The notes beneath the pieces are model-generated. The model saw nothing but the letters and a program-made list of their open reading frames with translations, had not been told where the DNA came from and did not search any database. This document shows, one piece after another, positions 28,101 to 42,600 of a stretch of 64,000 bases of DNA (position 1 is the stretch's first letter; every line of letters starts with the position of its first letter). This stretch comes from Meandrina meandrites (taxonomy: Eukaryota; Cnidaria; Anthozoa; Scleractinia; Meandrinidae): assembly GCA_963693305.1 (NCBI GenBank), contig OY855905.1, positions 620,001 to 684,000 of the forward strand, given 5' to 3'. The position numbers were made by a program, and so were the translations under genes.

Positions 28101-31100
28101 CTTATTTTTGGCCTTCATAATCGTAGAGTGCTCGGGAAAATTGTCGGGAAATTTTCGGAACTCAAAACTGTGACGTCAGTATTGGTGTGCTGTGAAATTG
28201 CGGGAAATCAAGAGAAAATGAAGGGAAATTCAAAGTCTTTCAGTGATGAAGCTCACAAGAATGGAACATCATGGTGTTTTGTACAGCACTAAACTGCTTA
28301 AATAATTCTAAGTCGAAAGTAAGTACGTTTAAGTTTCCAGCAAATTCAAAGCTCAGGAAACAATGGCTTTTTGAAAATGAAAAGAAAAGAATTTAAGCCA
28401 TACAAGAACTCTCGCATTTGTGCGGTTCATTTTACCGAAGACTGCTTCAGAGAAAAACTGGCGATACGTAGGTTTCTGGGTTCTGATTTCAAGCCGCTAA
28501 CACTCCACCTCAAAGAGGAAGCTATGCCGCCTATTTTTTTTGTTCGGAAAAGAAATCACAGGGAAGAATGCCTTCCGAAGCACAAAGACAACCTTGTCCG
28601 TTCGGCTATTGCTAAATGAAGGGAGTTAGAGGTATGCATTTTGAACCTTTCTTATTCTACCTAGAGCTAGATAGAGTATTTGTTATGATTGTTAGCACTT
28701 TTACTGTGTTAGTTTGGCTGGTCATGATCAAGTATTAGAATTTGAGTTCGTTAGTTAAATATCCTCGCCAAATAATTTGCTTCCATTGGCGTGCACGTGC
28801 TTTTTGACGCGTATAAAATTATGCTTCGAAGGTTGTATTTATGCTGGGTTTACAACCGTTAATTTCGAGCACTATATAACATGTACCGGCTAAATAAATA
28901 TGGACCAAAAAACAGTTAATACAAACAGAACTCCCAGTGTCCGCAGGGACAGTGTGTAAACGCTCTGTATTTATTTCAACACTGAATTTTCCTTCAGCTG
29001 AAAACGACACGAATTTATTCATTGAAAGTTTTACCCTGCGTGATGCTTTGTGGTTTCGAATTTGCATTGAGAAATATCCTTACATTCAAGTTAAATTTTT
29101 GTGTACAAATTTATTATTTGTGTTTTGTGTGACTCTCGAGTACGGAAAAGAAACAGTGAATTCAATGTTGGCTTTTGGCCACATCTTAGGATAACTTCGC
29201 GCTGCATACCTATCCGGGTTGAAAGCCGCACACGTCCTGATAAGAATTACGTGCAAATCCAAAAAAACTGCATTTAAATTGGGGTATATAACAAAATTAA
29301 TTGTTCTATACCAAGCAGAGCAGACTGATGATTTTTATACGCCATCCAGTGTTTGAAAACCTCCTATATCGTACAATGCTTACAATTATTAATCTTTGAA
29401 ACTGGATTCCAATGTCATAAAAAATATAACAACCATGTTTAAAAAAAATCTTAGATCCTTTCAGAATTATTTGAATTACTCAGACTGACTCAAACTCTCA
29501 AACTTAACATTATTCGCGTTTTAAACAACGATCGCCTCTTCGATCGGAAAGCCGTAAAATAAAACTATTACGTCACAAAATTCAAAGCTCGATCCATTCC
29601 TTCCATTCCAGTGCGCGGTCATTTTAGAAACGTTTTCGTGAAGTCTTCGGAAATCTTCGTAGTTTTTGCTATAGTTCGCGCTTTAAGGCTCAGAAAGCAA
29701 AATTTCTTCTTAAGTTTAGTTAATAATGAGTTCTTCTAGCGTTTGGTTGCTTTAAAATCGCTAAAGAAAGAATGTCGAAATTTTGGTTCATTTGACCTTT
29801 AATCTAAACACAAAGTTCTAATTATAAATTTAAAAAGCTCCTCTAAACAGAAATGTCTTGAATAAAAAATAAATCTTCGACAAAAATGATAATTTAATTT
29901 TAAGTAATGTATCCACTGGAAAAATAATAAATATGGAAAGTATCTTCTAGGGAATATTGCTGTGATGTATTTCCAAAGTTCTTAATTTGCACAACTAAAG
30001 AATAATGTTATCAAAATGGTAATATTCCAAGAGTGAGGAAGAAAAGGTTAACTACAACCAACTGGACGTATTCTGGCAGAATTCACATGTAAAAACATGA
30101 AATTATGGCCATAATAACTGTTAAATACATGAAAGATGCTCTCATATGTCAGATGGATGTTTTTTATGAACACTGCATGGGGGTGGCAGGGGCAAAATGT
30201 GTATAAATAAATAACTGTGACCATGGTTGTAGTGCTCATAGCCCTCTAAACCATCTGGAGAAACAAAATGTTTCAAGATTTTGATCTCAGATATTGAAGA
30301 ATGTGCAGTTATTACACTACAAGTATAACCTTAATAGTCAGTCATCTAAAGCACTGCCCAACAGAGAAAAAAAAGCAAATTAATGTAAGTACCCTCCAAA
30401 ACCCTCCAGGGCAAATGCTTGAATTAAAGGCCACTTCTCCAGTACAAATGGATCAAAAGGTGGCTGTTGGTCACCAGGCCTTGGCACTAAAGAAATACAA
30501 CAGCCAGCACTTAGCTTAGCATGTACATTGTATCAAAACTGAAACTATTAAAGTATACATGGCAGGCTGTGCTCTAAGAGCGCCCGGGTTGCCTTTGGGC
30601 GACCAGATAATCTTATTTCTTTCATATAAGCTTTATCCTGGGTGCCCTGGATCTAAAAGTTTGGAACCTTGGGCTCCTTGTAATTTTTCTTAGAAAACAG
30701 CCTTGCATGGTCGTGTTTAAAGCTAGAAGCTTGTGGGGCTGTGTATATGAAATAAATATAAAACAAACATAACATGGGTAAGAACCCCAACTGGCAGAAG
30801 GCTGACCAGGTGGCTATTTACAAAACAATGTAAGAGCCTGGACTTCTAAACACAAATCCATCACTGCCTCAGTTCCTATAGAGATCTATATGTACATATA
30901 CTTCCAGTTTGTGTAGCTATTGACTATGACAGTGTTAGTCCAAGATTAAGATTTATTTCCCTAAGACAAGGTGCTTGTTTCTCCAGTGGTAAAACATTTG
31001 TGTGGCCCATCAGGCTGGAGCTTATAATAATAAATAATAATAATAATATTTAATATTTCTAAGGCGCAAATTAGCATGTAAATATGATCAAATGCGCCTA

Positions 31101-33432
31101 ACAAACCATATGAGAAATATAAATTAAAAGATATGCTATGAATAGTATGATTAATTTAAATTATTTACAACAATTATGTACATTGGGCTAAGGTAAAATC
31201 GGGGTCTCTGTAGCATAAAGTTACTTGGAGTATTTCTTCTTTCTCCTGGCTCAGGGGATGCTAATCCATCACAGGGTTATCATTAACATTAAATTTGCCA
31301 GTACCCATTTATACACCTGGGTGGAGAGTGGCACTGCAAGAGTAGAGTGTCTTGCCCAACAACAATGCACAGTGACCCCAGCCAGGGCTCAAACCCGCAC
31401 GGCTTAATCCAGAGTCCAGCACACTAACCATTAGGCCACTACACCAGTGGACTCTATAACACTGCACCTTCATGTACCAGATTAGTGTAGAACAAGAACA
31501 GAAGATTTTCATATTCCTCAGATGAAACTGGGTGGAGAGGAGGCTTATACCAAAGATTATCATCAAGTCATTTGCACTACATATAATATTTTGAACAGAC
31601 AATTCACTGTATCAACCTGATGAAAATTATTGATTGAGCCTGAGGCTTTAATAAAACAAGTTGCTTTACATACCGGGTAAGTAACATTTTAAAGACATAT
31701 ATAATGACAATAGGCTGGTAAGATGACTATGCTTGCAAAGTGCTCTTGCAATTTTCCATTGAATAGAGTGTAACATGTACACTGTATATGATCAAAGATC
31801 TCTTCGAGATTCGACTATTTTGCATGGAGTACGTGTTGGGGAAATGCTAGTATTGAAAGCGATTTGCAATGCATTAACCCATTGACTCACAGTCCAGAAG
31901 GCTTTTATTAGCGTGCACCCATCCCCCAAAAATTCCTGGCTCTTTTACGGCATTTAACACAAACGTGCGAGTGGGAAAAATATACCATATGCGTACTAAA
32001 TTCAGACAAATAATTCCTTTCTGAAGTAAACTTTTATTACAACTAGACACGCTGAAAGACCAATTCATGATTTGAAATGTAAATTATCAACCTTGATAAA
32101 TTGATCCCAAACCAAACTTGAAGACGGTGAAAAAAATTTCTTCACCTCCGCGCGTCATTTTAACAACTCGCAAAAACACGAACTCTTTCTACAAAATATA
32201 ACACTAGTTCAAAACACTCTGGTGAAAGGTAGGTTTTAATTCTTTACAACTGTCACTGACATTTATTTAACCACCAGTGGTATTATCTTGGTACAGAAAA
32301 GCGGTAATTGGGGATAATAATTTGCGAATCATGGTGTCGTGAGATAGCGGAAAACTACTGAATTCCTTCCACAAAATTAACACTCAGATTGCTTTTTATG
32401 CTATCCATCACTATAACTAATAGCAAAAAAATACTTGTTTGCATTTTCTGAAGTACTGTAGTAAATCTTTGCATGTAAAAGGTCGTAAACTGAACACAAT
32501 TATTAAATAAACAACAACGCGATGGTAAGGCGGCCGCACGCTGCATATCAGATGTCACCATGTGCTTTTCAAATCAATACGCTTCAGAAGCCTAAAATTC
32601 CAAACGTAAACTGGGCAAATGAAAGAAACTTGAAGGAAGTTTTGTTTTAGATAAATTCTCATTTCAAGATGTAGCTACTAATGTATCAAAGCTTCAAAAT
32701 TCTGCATATTTTTGAAGCCGTGAGATCCTGCATTATTCACGCTAAAGTGTAAGTTTAATTTTAGCCCGAGGGCTTTTTTGCAGTCAATTTTTCACTAAGT
32801 GGCTTTACCGATACTTCTAAAAATTCCATTTAAGTTCGAAGCAATATTGTACATTACCATTTTCCTGTCTGAAGTCTTGAGAAGCTGCATTAAGTCGTGA
32901 TCAAGTCCGTGAATTGTGGTCAAAACAAAAGATTGCGTGACGAGCTAAAAATACTTCTTTCAATGAAGACTTGTAATAATAGAAAATAGCATTGGCCAAT
33001 ATCCTTTGACAATGAAGATTCGCAGCAGCTTTTAAGGACGTTCGCGCCAAAATCTTCCCACGTTCAGATTTTTAAATAACTTTACCTGCAGTTAGATAAT
33101 GACTAACTCGTGTCATAAACGAAAAAAAAATTGGGGGGTCACCACGCTTGTTTCGGAGATAAACCGTATGGAAGACCACAGTATTTATGGGAGCTTTGAT
33201 AATTGATTCGAATTAGCTTACCTTGATTCAAGTTTAAAAAAAATGAAAATGAACTAGTACAGCCAAGGTTTTTGTGTTGGCCTTAACTCAAACAGGCCTA
33301 TTAAGTAAATATTTGCAATTGGTGTCATTCCTTCAGGTAGAGTGAACCTTTTGGAAGGATAATTGCTTGTCAAGCTCAGCCGCCAAATGCATAAATTTGA
33401 GCCTACGCGAGTCGAAAAAACGAAAAAAAAAA

Positions 33433-33467
<35 letters not shown>

Positions 33468-33664
33468 TAAATGGAGAGAATTGGTAAAGGAAACTTTCTA
33501 CGTAAAGAAAAACAGGGGTCACCAGGCATCTATGAGAGTTAAATCATCGCAAAGTTATCGAGACGGCTACTCACCCTATATGTGGTTGGAAAGTTTCCTA
33601 AGCGCGCGCGCTCGATGCATGACGTGGCGTGACGTTGCGACAGGAATTACATGCGCAGTAAGGA

Positions 33665-33696
<32 letters not shown>

Positions 33697-36600
33697 GCAT
33701 GTAAAACTAAGCGATTCAATCGATGAATAGCACAGATCTTTGAAAAATACCTACCTGTAGTTTGCAAAAGGCTAGACAGGCTAAATGACGAGCAACGCTT
33801 GAAAATAACACTTCGGGATCAAGAAGTGCTGACGCATTTCTATCCAATGACGTTTTAATCGCCCACAGCGAAAAATATTCCCTTGACAAATTAAAACAGT
33901 CCCTTGAGAGTATACAAAAATGTGGGTCAGAGAGTGACAACCGATGCCCCCAATTCTTACCATTTTCCTTGTACCAAGCAAAATAGTCGAAAAAAGGGAT
34001 TTATTAGTTAACAACACAATTTGTTGCGGCCTGACTACTCCTACTTGCTGCCAGCTCACCTCCATATGGTATACCAAGATGGTCACAGCCATTCACCATG
34101 GTGATAAAACTAATGATCTTGAATTCTTCAGCCTTTTCCTCATCATCTTCATACTTGAAATTAATTGAGAAGAACAAAATAATCATTATCATGTCCTCTT
34201 TTGCACTATTCCTCTTCTCATTACTGATGTTCACTACAAGAGGTCAGGTCAAGAGTTTAAGCTAGCTCCACAGGATGGTTTTTTTGGTAAAAACTTTGAT
34301 CCTGAAGTGACTCCATTTGCCAAGGTCCTGCATTTTATTGGTCATTTCCTAGTATGGCATTGCGCATCCTTACTGGGCATAATTTCACATGTGATTAGCG
34401 CATGCATTTTTCATTATGCATTAGAGAGGTTAATTGTCATTTTCTTGCAAATGAGTAATGGTGACGAAGAGAGATTAAGCATGCTGTAAAACGGCAAACG
34501 GCAAATGCGAGCTTGCCTTTCATTTTCTTACCGTTTTATCAATTCCTAAAATAAATCCCTCAGAAAAATAGGGGACAAAATCACACATTCACGACAAACA
34601 CAAACCCACTCATTTCTGGGTACAATTGTCAATCAGCAGACAGCAGAAGTGGAATTTTTGCTGTCTGCGGGAAAAACAAGTGTCATGCTTAACCTCTCTA
34701 TTATTGCATATCATACAGCCTAAGCAAATACGGGAACCCCCCATTTTAATTTCAAAATTTAACTTTCTGTAAGATAAACAACCAATAGGCAAAGTTTGAC
34801 AAAAAGTCTCAATGCAGGTTTATTTCAGTGGAATGACCTTAAGCAGTTGCAAATAGAAAGCCTGAAAAACTCAAGCTTGAATGTAACCGCTTAAGTTGTG
34901 TACATAACTGCGATTATCTTTCATGTGTTAAATATTTCTCTCACAGTTCAAATATATAAAATTTCATATATTCACTTTGAATTCATTACCTAACCTCGTA
35001 TCCAGATGTTTGCTCACTTCTTAAGAAACATCTGGCCTGCCAAGTCCACTCAGTTTGCCATTGTGATTGGTTAATGAACTGCGTCACCATTTGCGCACAG
35101 ATGATATAAACTTTTTCTTTTACACGCATGCATAAATGTACGTGAGCTGGCAGAAATAATAGCAGATTTAAAGGCTCTATAATTTAACGCTTTCTTGTTT
35201 TGAACATTTCTTAAATAAATTAGCTACAGATTTCAGTTTGTAGTCCACGCTTGTTAGTACAAGAGTTTGTCAATGACCCTGTCTGTGAATTCATAAAAAG
35301 ATGTGTGAAAAATCTGACACGTACAGCTAGCTTGTACATGTAGGCGTCAAACAAAATGCATGCTCTTTTTCTGATCACCATTGACAGCTGGGTTGAGGAT
35401 TTGAATCTATCAGCAAAACATGGGTGGTGACTTTTTCCTTGTCAATTCTACCTCAACATTGTGTTATTGGTCTTTCCCATTTTGGAAAGTAGTTCATGAT
35501 GATTTATTTATCACTACCAAGTGAACTTTCCATTCACTTAAATTGCCGAGCATGTGCAGCCAATTAATGGCCATCTTTTCACCGATTGTCTCGCTTAACA
35601 TTCCTGAATGTGCTTTGTTTACAGACCTCGTTAAGCGACTTAAAAATGATAGGTGTTTTCATGAGTGAGATTTAAGTAACTTGAGGAGGGCAGCAGCGCA
35701 ACTAAATCAATTTGAATAATGGCGGGAGATGCCGACGAAGCCCGCATGTGCGTCTTCGCTTCTTCTTTTCATTAGTGTGTTTATGCGCTTTATTTGGCGA
35801 GAACATTTCCGTATCTCCAGGAATATGTTCCAGTTTGTTTGCAATTTGGTTAGACCAAAGCTACTACGACATGACATGAACATGCGACGAGCGATTCCAG
35901 TGGCAAAGCGAGTATCTCTTGCTTTGTGGCGGCTGGCAACAGAAAATTCATACACAACTTGTTTTTGGAGTTGGAAGATGCACTGAACTAAAATTAAAAG
36001 ACGAGTTTTGCTCAGCACTAAGTTCCTAAGAGGCATAAAAAAGAATGCGTGTTCTATTTCCGATTTGACAGCCTTGTCAGATGAATGACCACAAGTTGCT
36101 TTTCATTGGCAGAAATTAATTGCCGATTCGCTTAAGCTACCTGGTTTGGTGGCTTAAATTTAATGAGAATTGCATTGAAGTTTGCTGACTTGCTTAACTT
36201 TAAGCGAGTGAGAAAAGTAACTGTTTTCACGAGATTTCCGGTTGTCACTCGCTAAGCGACCTGAAAAATTGCTCGTGAAAACACGGCCAATGTGTCAGAT
36301 TTCTGGCACATTTGACGTGAGCAAAAATGGCTTTTACCAGATGTTCTCCACGAGGGTTGAGAAGATCTGGGTACAAGAATTTTCATAACCTTCACTTGAC
36401 TACAAGTAGCAAGCCACCCTGGAGAAGCATTGCCCCAGTCATGCTGCAAAAACATATGCCATGCTTGCACACTTTACCACTTACTTTATATTTCACTGGA
36501 TATAAACATGATTATCTGCCCCAGTGTCATGAATTGGCTTAATACCTTGTCGCCATTCGACAAGGTAAATATTCACGTCCACTGGGATGAACAATAACTA

Positions 36601-39600
36601 ACTGTCAATTACCTCTTCTTTGTTCAGACAATGTATGTGAAGATTTCTCCAGTGTGCAATGTAAGGAAGCAGTAAAGGATAGTTGATAGGATTACAGTAC
36701 ACACAGACACTCTCTGCCTTCACAACCACCACAATATCTGCCAACAAAGGAATAAAGTTAACTTAATCAAATAACTTAACCTACACTCATGCTGGCACAT
36801 CTTATGCATGCACACTGTTCAAAATCATTAACACCATGAAAAACAGCCTCCTCCTCTGACCCTCACCTCCCCAACACCTCCCCCTGCCAGTAAAATGGGA
36901 CATTGCATACATTACACTTGCACATAACACTTTTTGTTTGAGGGTATGTGTACACTTTACCTTCCAGTTGCTCGTCCGTAATTTTACTTCCACTGCAATG
37001 ATAAGCAACAGAGAATTAACTGTTTTATTTATTTATGCACACTTTGTGTGAGGACTAGATGGGAAAACATTGGCTTGAGCTTATTGTGCAGCAAGATCAA
37101 AATTACCATGAACATGATCAATATTAACTATAATAAATAAATATTTCAAATGTAGTATAATACCGGTACATATGTTATCCTTTCTTTGTTTTTTGTCTTA
37201 CCTTACATCTGCTGGTGTAAGTTCACAAAAGTCAAATAGGAGGTAATTAAGAAGATGTTGTGTTCCACCATTGTACCTAAAACAAAGTTACGAGCATTAG
37301 CTGATCAGCAGGTAATTTCTCCTAGTAATATCAATACATTGTCAAGCTGACAAGTGATGAGAATAAAGCATTGATCAACTAGTAAGGGATTGCTTTAACT
37401 GAATGATATGTTTTCTGATTCACCTATCACCCATCATTTTCATTGAAAAATGTTGTCCAGAATTGAGAAATTTGAAATGGAGCCCTATTTGTAGAAGTGT
37501 GGATGGCAAAAATGGAGGCTTTAAAAAAATCTTTATGGAGGGAGCACCCGCCATGTTTTCAAACGGGTGGTTTTCAAGACAGTCCCTTATCAGGCCGAAG
37601 TCACCACAACAACCACGAAAGAGACGTACATTGGACTCTGTGACACTGCATTCAAATTAAGATATCGTAATCGTGTATGTTCTTTTTTAAATGAGCGGTA
37701 CAAACATGCTACTGAACTAAGTAAATACATATGGAGCCTGAAAGATCAGAACATTAGGTATGACATCAAGTGGCACATAGTTAAACCAGTAAGACACTAC
37801 CTCTCTGGAGCCTCTATTTTCATTTGCCCGCTGTAAACACTACCTCTATTGTTATCCAGGGCTAGGGGCATTGTTATGATCTGTTATCTATTGTTTTAAG
37901 AACCAAAGAAGTAACTCGTTCCGAGAGGTAGTGGGTGACCCAGTTAAACAGGCTAGGTCTTATTCGAATGTTACCAAGAGATGTAATTTGTGTTTGTGGG
38001 AGAAATTTTTCATCTTATGTAAACACGAAATGTCAATGCTGAACAGCAGAAATGAGCTTACGTCGAGTTGCAGACATGCTAGGAAATTCTTGCTGAAAAA
38101 TGTTGTCATCTAATTAGCATTTAAGATGCCGCATGACGCAACACGTGACACACAGCACACCTAGTAACCATGTATTGTATTGTTCTGTATTTTCAAATAT
38201 CTTTGAATGTAACCATTTTTTCTGGCATGAGACATGAAACTCGGAGTAGCGATTAAATGACCATATAACCTAGCTCTTGAGTTTTTACTGTTATTCACCG
38301 CTCTAGTTCAGCTATTGAGCACTTTGTAGTAGATGAGAATTTCACTTCATTTTTTGGTTATATATATATGTGTGCAGTGCTTTCAATAAGCACCGACGGC
38401 CGACGAAAAGTGTCGGCTACTTTGCTCGGAGAAGTCGGCTACTTTTTCCCCTAAATTGAAGAAACAAGAGAAAGATCCTTTCAAACCTTGTTGATCCAGT
38501 CGGCTACTCTATTCTAACTAGCTGCCTACTTCAAATTTTATTGAAACCCCTGTGTGTGTGTTAAAGACTAGAAATTCTAAGTTGTAAATACTGTTCAAAC
38601 TTCATTCATCTACATGTAAATGCGGCAGTAAAAGTCTTCTTACCTGCTATCAATACCTATGAAACATAAAAAATAATATTGATTACATGTTGTATCAAAC
38701 CAGAGAAAAATTCAGAGAAGTAATGTGTACAAGTACCAAACCAAAAAGCTATACGCTGCATAATGTTGGCTGCTGTTGTTTGCTGTGCTCTACACTGCAT
38801 GAACATGGTCGTACACAACCGTAACATGAAGGGCTTTTTACAACAACAGTGAACAAGTTGTCACCTCTCCAGTTTCTCTTTCAAAATATGATTAGTTTAT
38901 GGCATTACTGAGGGAGCACTGAACTTGATTTTACATCTAGTTTTGTGCTTTGGACAAAACAAAACTGGGTTAACAATGTATGTCCAACAAATTAAATCAA
39001 AATAAAACGCCTTACCAAGGATACAAAGGATACCATTTAGTTGATTTTCATTGCTCTTTAGTAACTCCTGAACCCTTCTCAGCCTTGTACAACTACAAAG
39101 GAAAAGATTAAATTTAGGAAACCTACAGATATCAAGTGCATGTTTGGTATCTGCAGGGAAAATCAAACTTGGAACTACATAGATCTTTTTAGAAACCAAG
39201 ACATTCAAGGCAGGAGTGGATAGAATTTGCTATTCCAGGTGTGACATTCACTAAGTGAAAATGTACTGCTTCTAACGAATAGTGTTGTACCCTACCTTGA
39301 CGCCCTTTGCTCCACGAGGAGCCTAATGGAATAATGATGAATGATGCTACCTGGGTATGCTCAGGGAGGGGAGTAGAGGGGAGGGAGGGTAGGGGTACTT
39401 GGGATTTCATGTGATGGGAGTAATTGAGTAGGGACAAAAATCAAGACCCAAAAAATCTCTAGGGCTTCCAACAAAACCCCAAAAAATCACTGGACAAAAA
39501 CTTTACCCCACCCCCCTCCCCCCCCCCCCCCCCCCCACAAAAAAACCTCCCATGCTGAATGTCGTACCCTTTAAATTTTAAACATTAGAAAGTGAATGTT

Positions 39601-42600
39601 TGTGTTTGTTATTCATCATACCATCTGAATTTATGTTTCCCTCGTCTGGCGATCATTTTAACAACACTAGAGACAACCAAGAACACTTCCTTTGTTTGTT
39701 CTTCTCAGAACTACACAGCCAAGGCACTACCACAAATTTTTAGAATGTTTATGATACCTGAAAAACTCCCTACTTCAATCCAGCCACCCAAAAACATACT
39801 TGCCAAATTGTCCTACCCAAAAAATTCCCAGAATCGAAAATATCAAACCCCAAAAAATCCTTTGATCATCCCCGTCACTTGAAATCAAAATGCGTACAAA
39901 CCAATGCAAGACACTTCCTGCACCATTCCCCTGGGTACAAATAATTTGCAGTATTCATAAAACTGCCAAACAATACACTGAATAAACTAGTGACTGACAC
40001 AAAACTGCCAAACGTGACAAAAACAATGGATGGATGAAAACTGAAAATAATATATTTTGAGACTTTAAAGCCAATGTCATGCTAGGTTAGATAATCAGCA
40101 CCATGCACAGTTTATTAATCTTTGTGAGGTTTTGTTTGTATGTATTTTACAGGGAGCATTTATATCTTTGTTTCTTTATGTATATTTACATGTAATGAGC
40201 CTTTAGTTGTTAAAGATTATATATATAGATTTTTTTTTCGCTATCCATTTTTAGATTCTAGTTTCTTCAATGTGTGTAATTTATTTTTGTATCATATTTT
40301 TATTACTGTATTTTTTATTATATTTCTCGAAAATATTAGCTAGTAATATTAATAATATAATTACAAGCTACTCTAAAATTCGAGAGGAAATAAAGTCTAT
40401 GTATGTATGTGTGTTGTAAACAGATTTTTGGCTTATTCCTTAGTTAGTAAATAAAGGGCCACAATGTAAACTACTGGGATGCCAGTAATTAACCCAATAA
40501 TAAAGTTGTAGTTGTTGTTGTTGTTGTTGCTGTTGTTAACAATTCTCTCCGTTCCAATCACCCATAAGACAATTAATTTGTTTGCTCCCCAAATTTTGCA
40601 CAAACTATTATTTTGGGAATATGCAGTCCTCCCAAGAAAATTTTAAAACAATAGTTAATGCAAAATTTGGGGGGCAAACAAAGAGTATTATGGGGAATTG
40701 GAGAGAGAAATAGAGAATGCAGTTATCTAACTGTGGACTGCGCAATTGTGACTACAATTTTGCTTTGTCATTTAAATGAACTTACGCCACAAAATAAGTG
40801 AAACAACCTGAAACATTTAGGGTGCCATTTTAGTGAAATTGCAAAACATAAACAAACACAGCAGGCATGAATTTAGCATTTTGGTCACCTTTTTTTATAA
40901 AACTGACCTTGGACCAAAATAAATAGCAACAGACAGATTTATAAATTTTTTGGTGTTATCATAGTCTGCCATTTCACTTCATTAATATAAAGATCACCAC
41001 TGTTCAAATAACCAGTTGTGTCAACTGCCGACAAGAGTCTTTAGACTGTCAAATTTAGCAAACAAGAAAGAAAACAGTTATCTCAATATGTAAGTCTTGC
41101 TCTTAGACACAAGTTTTAATAAGTGGAATTCCAAGGTAAACTTTGAAAATTATAAATTGAATCAGCTGTCTGAGGCTGAACTTGGCTTCAGGCTAGCGAT
41201 ATTAACAAAATCAGCATGTTAGTAACTTGAGAAAGCAAACAACCCAGATGAAACCAAACTCAAAATGTACTAAATTTAAATCGATGAGAAGAACACTTAG
41301 GCATGGAACCAAACAATTTATTTTTCTTTTATTAATAAATATATCCATTGTGTTTTTGTTGTTTGTGTATAAGTTTGCAGAGAGTAAAGAAGCCTAGGAA
41401 ATGGAAGAGCCACCCAGACTTGGTAAGAATAGATCGTGTTATTTAGCTTTTAACAACAACTGAAAACAAGTTTACATAAAGTGCATTTTAAAAGGATGGA
41501 ATTTGTTATAACTGGGACTTATTTGATCATCTGTTGAAATGTAAACTAAGTTGGTGCATAAGAAGAAAATTAGCCTTAAATCCAGACACCCTATAAATTT
41601 TAATGCCAGCTATAATATAACAGCCTTTATTTCACTGATATGACACAACAAAAATATTTCAACATTTCAAAAGCTCTCAGATTCAAAGGTGAGAAAATGT
41701 TCCAACAGAACAACAGGTGCTATAAATATCTACAACTACAGAAAGTATTTAAACTGTATGTAAAACTAGTTGTGTAACTTTATGCTGTAATCACAATACA
41801 GTGGCTGAAGGCACAGCCCATCTGTGTCAACAAACTGATATGATTCTCTACAGTCTGGATGCTAATTCAAGGGCAGGCTTTAGACAACACCTTAAAGTCA
41901 CTCAAAATGAACAGGCAAACAAGAGATTTAGACTGTTGTGAACATTTACCCCTTCCTTGGATAAAAACAGAAATGTTATTTAAACAGAAATGAGTAAGGT
42001 TACATGCACAGCTGAATTAAAGCAAAAGGTGCAATGAACTGTATAACAGTGTTCTAAGTTCATCTTGAATTTCACGACTATTTCCCAAGTGGTTCAATGC
42101 ATGCATTAATATTTTAGAAAGCTTTCTTGTATATGCTTCGAAATCAATATTAAACTGACTGCGCAGAAACCAACATCTCGTTGATGCCGAAAATACTGAA
42201 AACTCAATCAGTTGCTTCTTTAGACAACATTTTATGTTAAATATGACAGTACTATGGTGTTTCAGCTAGGCTTCTTCATGTCACTCAGAGCATGTAATTG
42301 GTTTTTTAATACCACTGACAACAAACCTAGGGCAAACTTAAGAAAGCTCTTAATCTTCTTCGCAATAGCATATAAAATTCCAGCAATAGTGCTGTGTCTA
42401 CAAATCAAAGCAGATTATTGAATGAATAACTTGAAGACATACTAAATCTTTCTTCATGAAAAATATAACTGGGGCAATGTAAACAACTGAAAGCAACATT
42501 ATTTTGAATTTTCAACATACACTGTAGTTTTTAATAGGGATTAAGTTAGTACAAAATTAATTTTCTGTTGGTAGAGATTTCACAAACAGCCCATCAACTA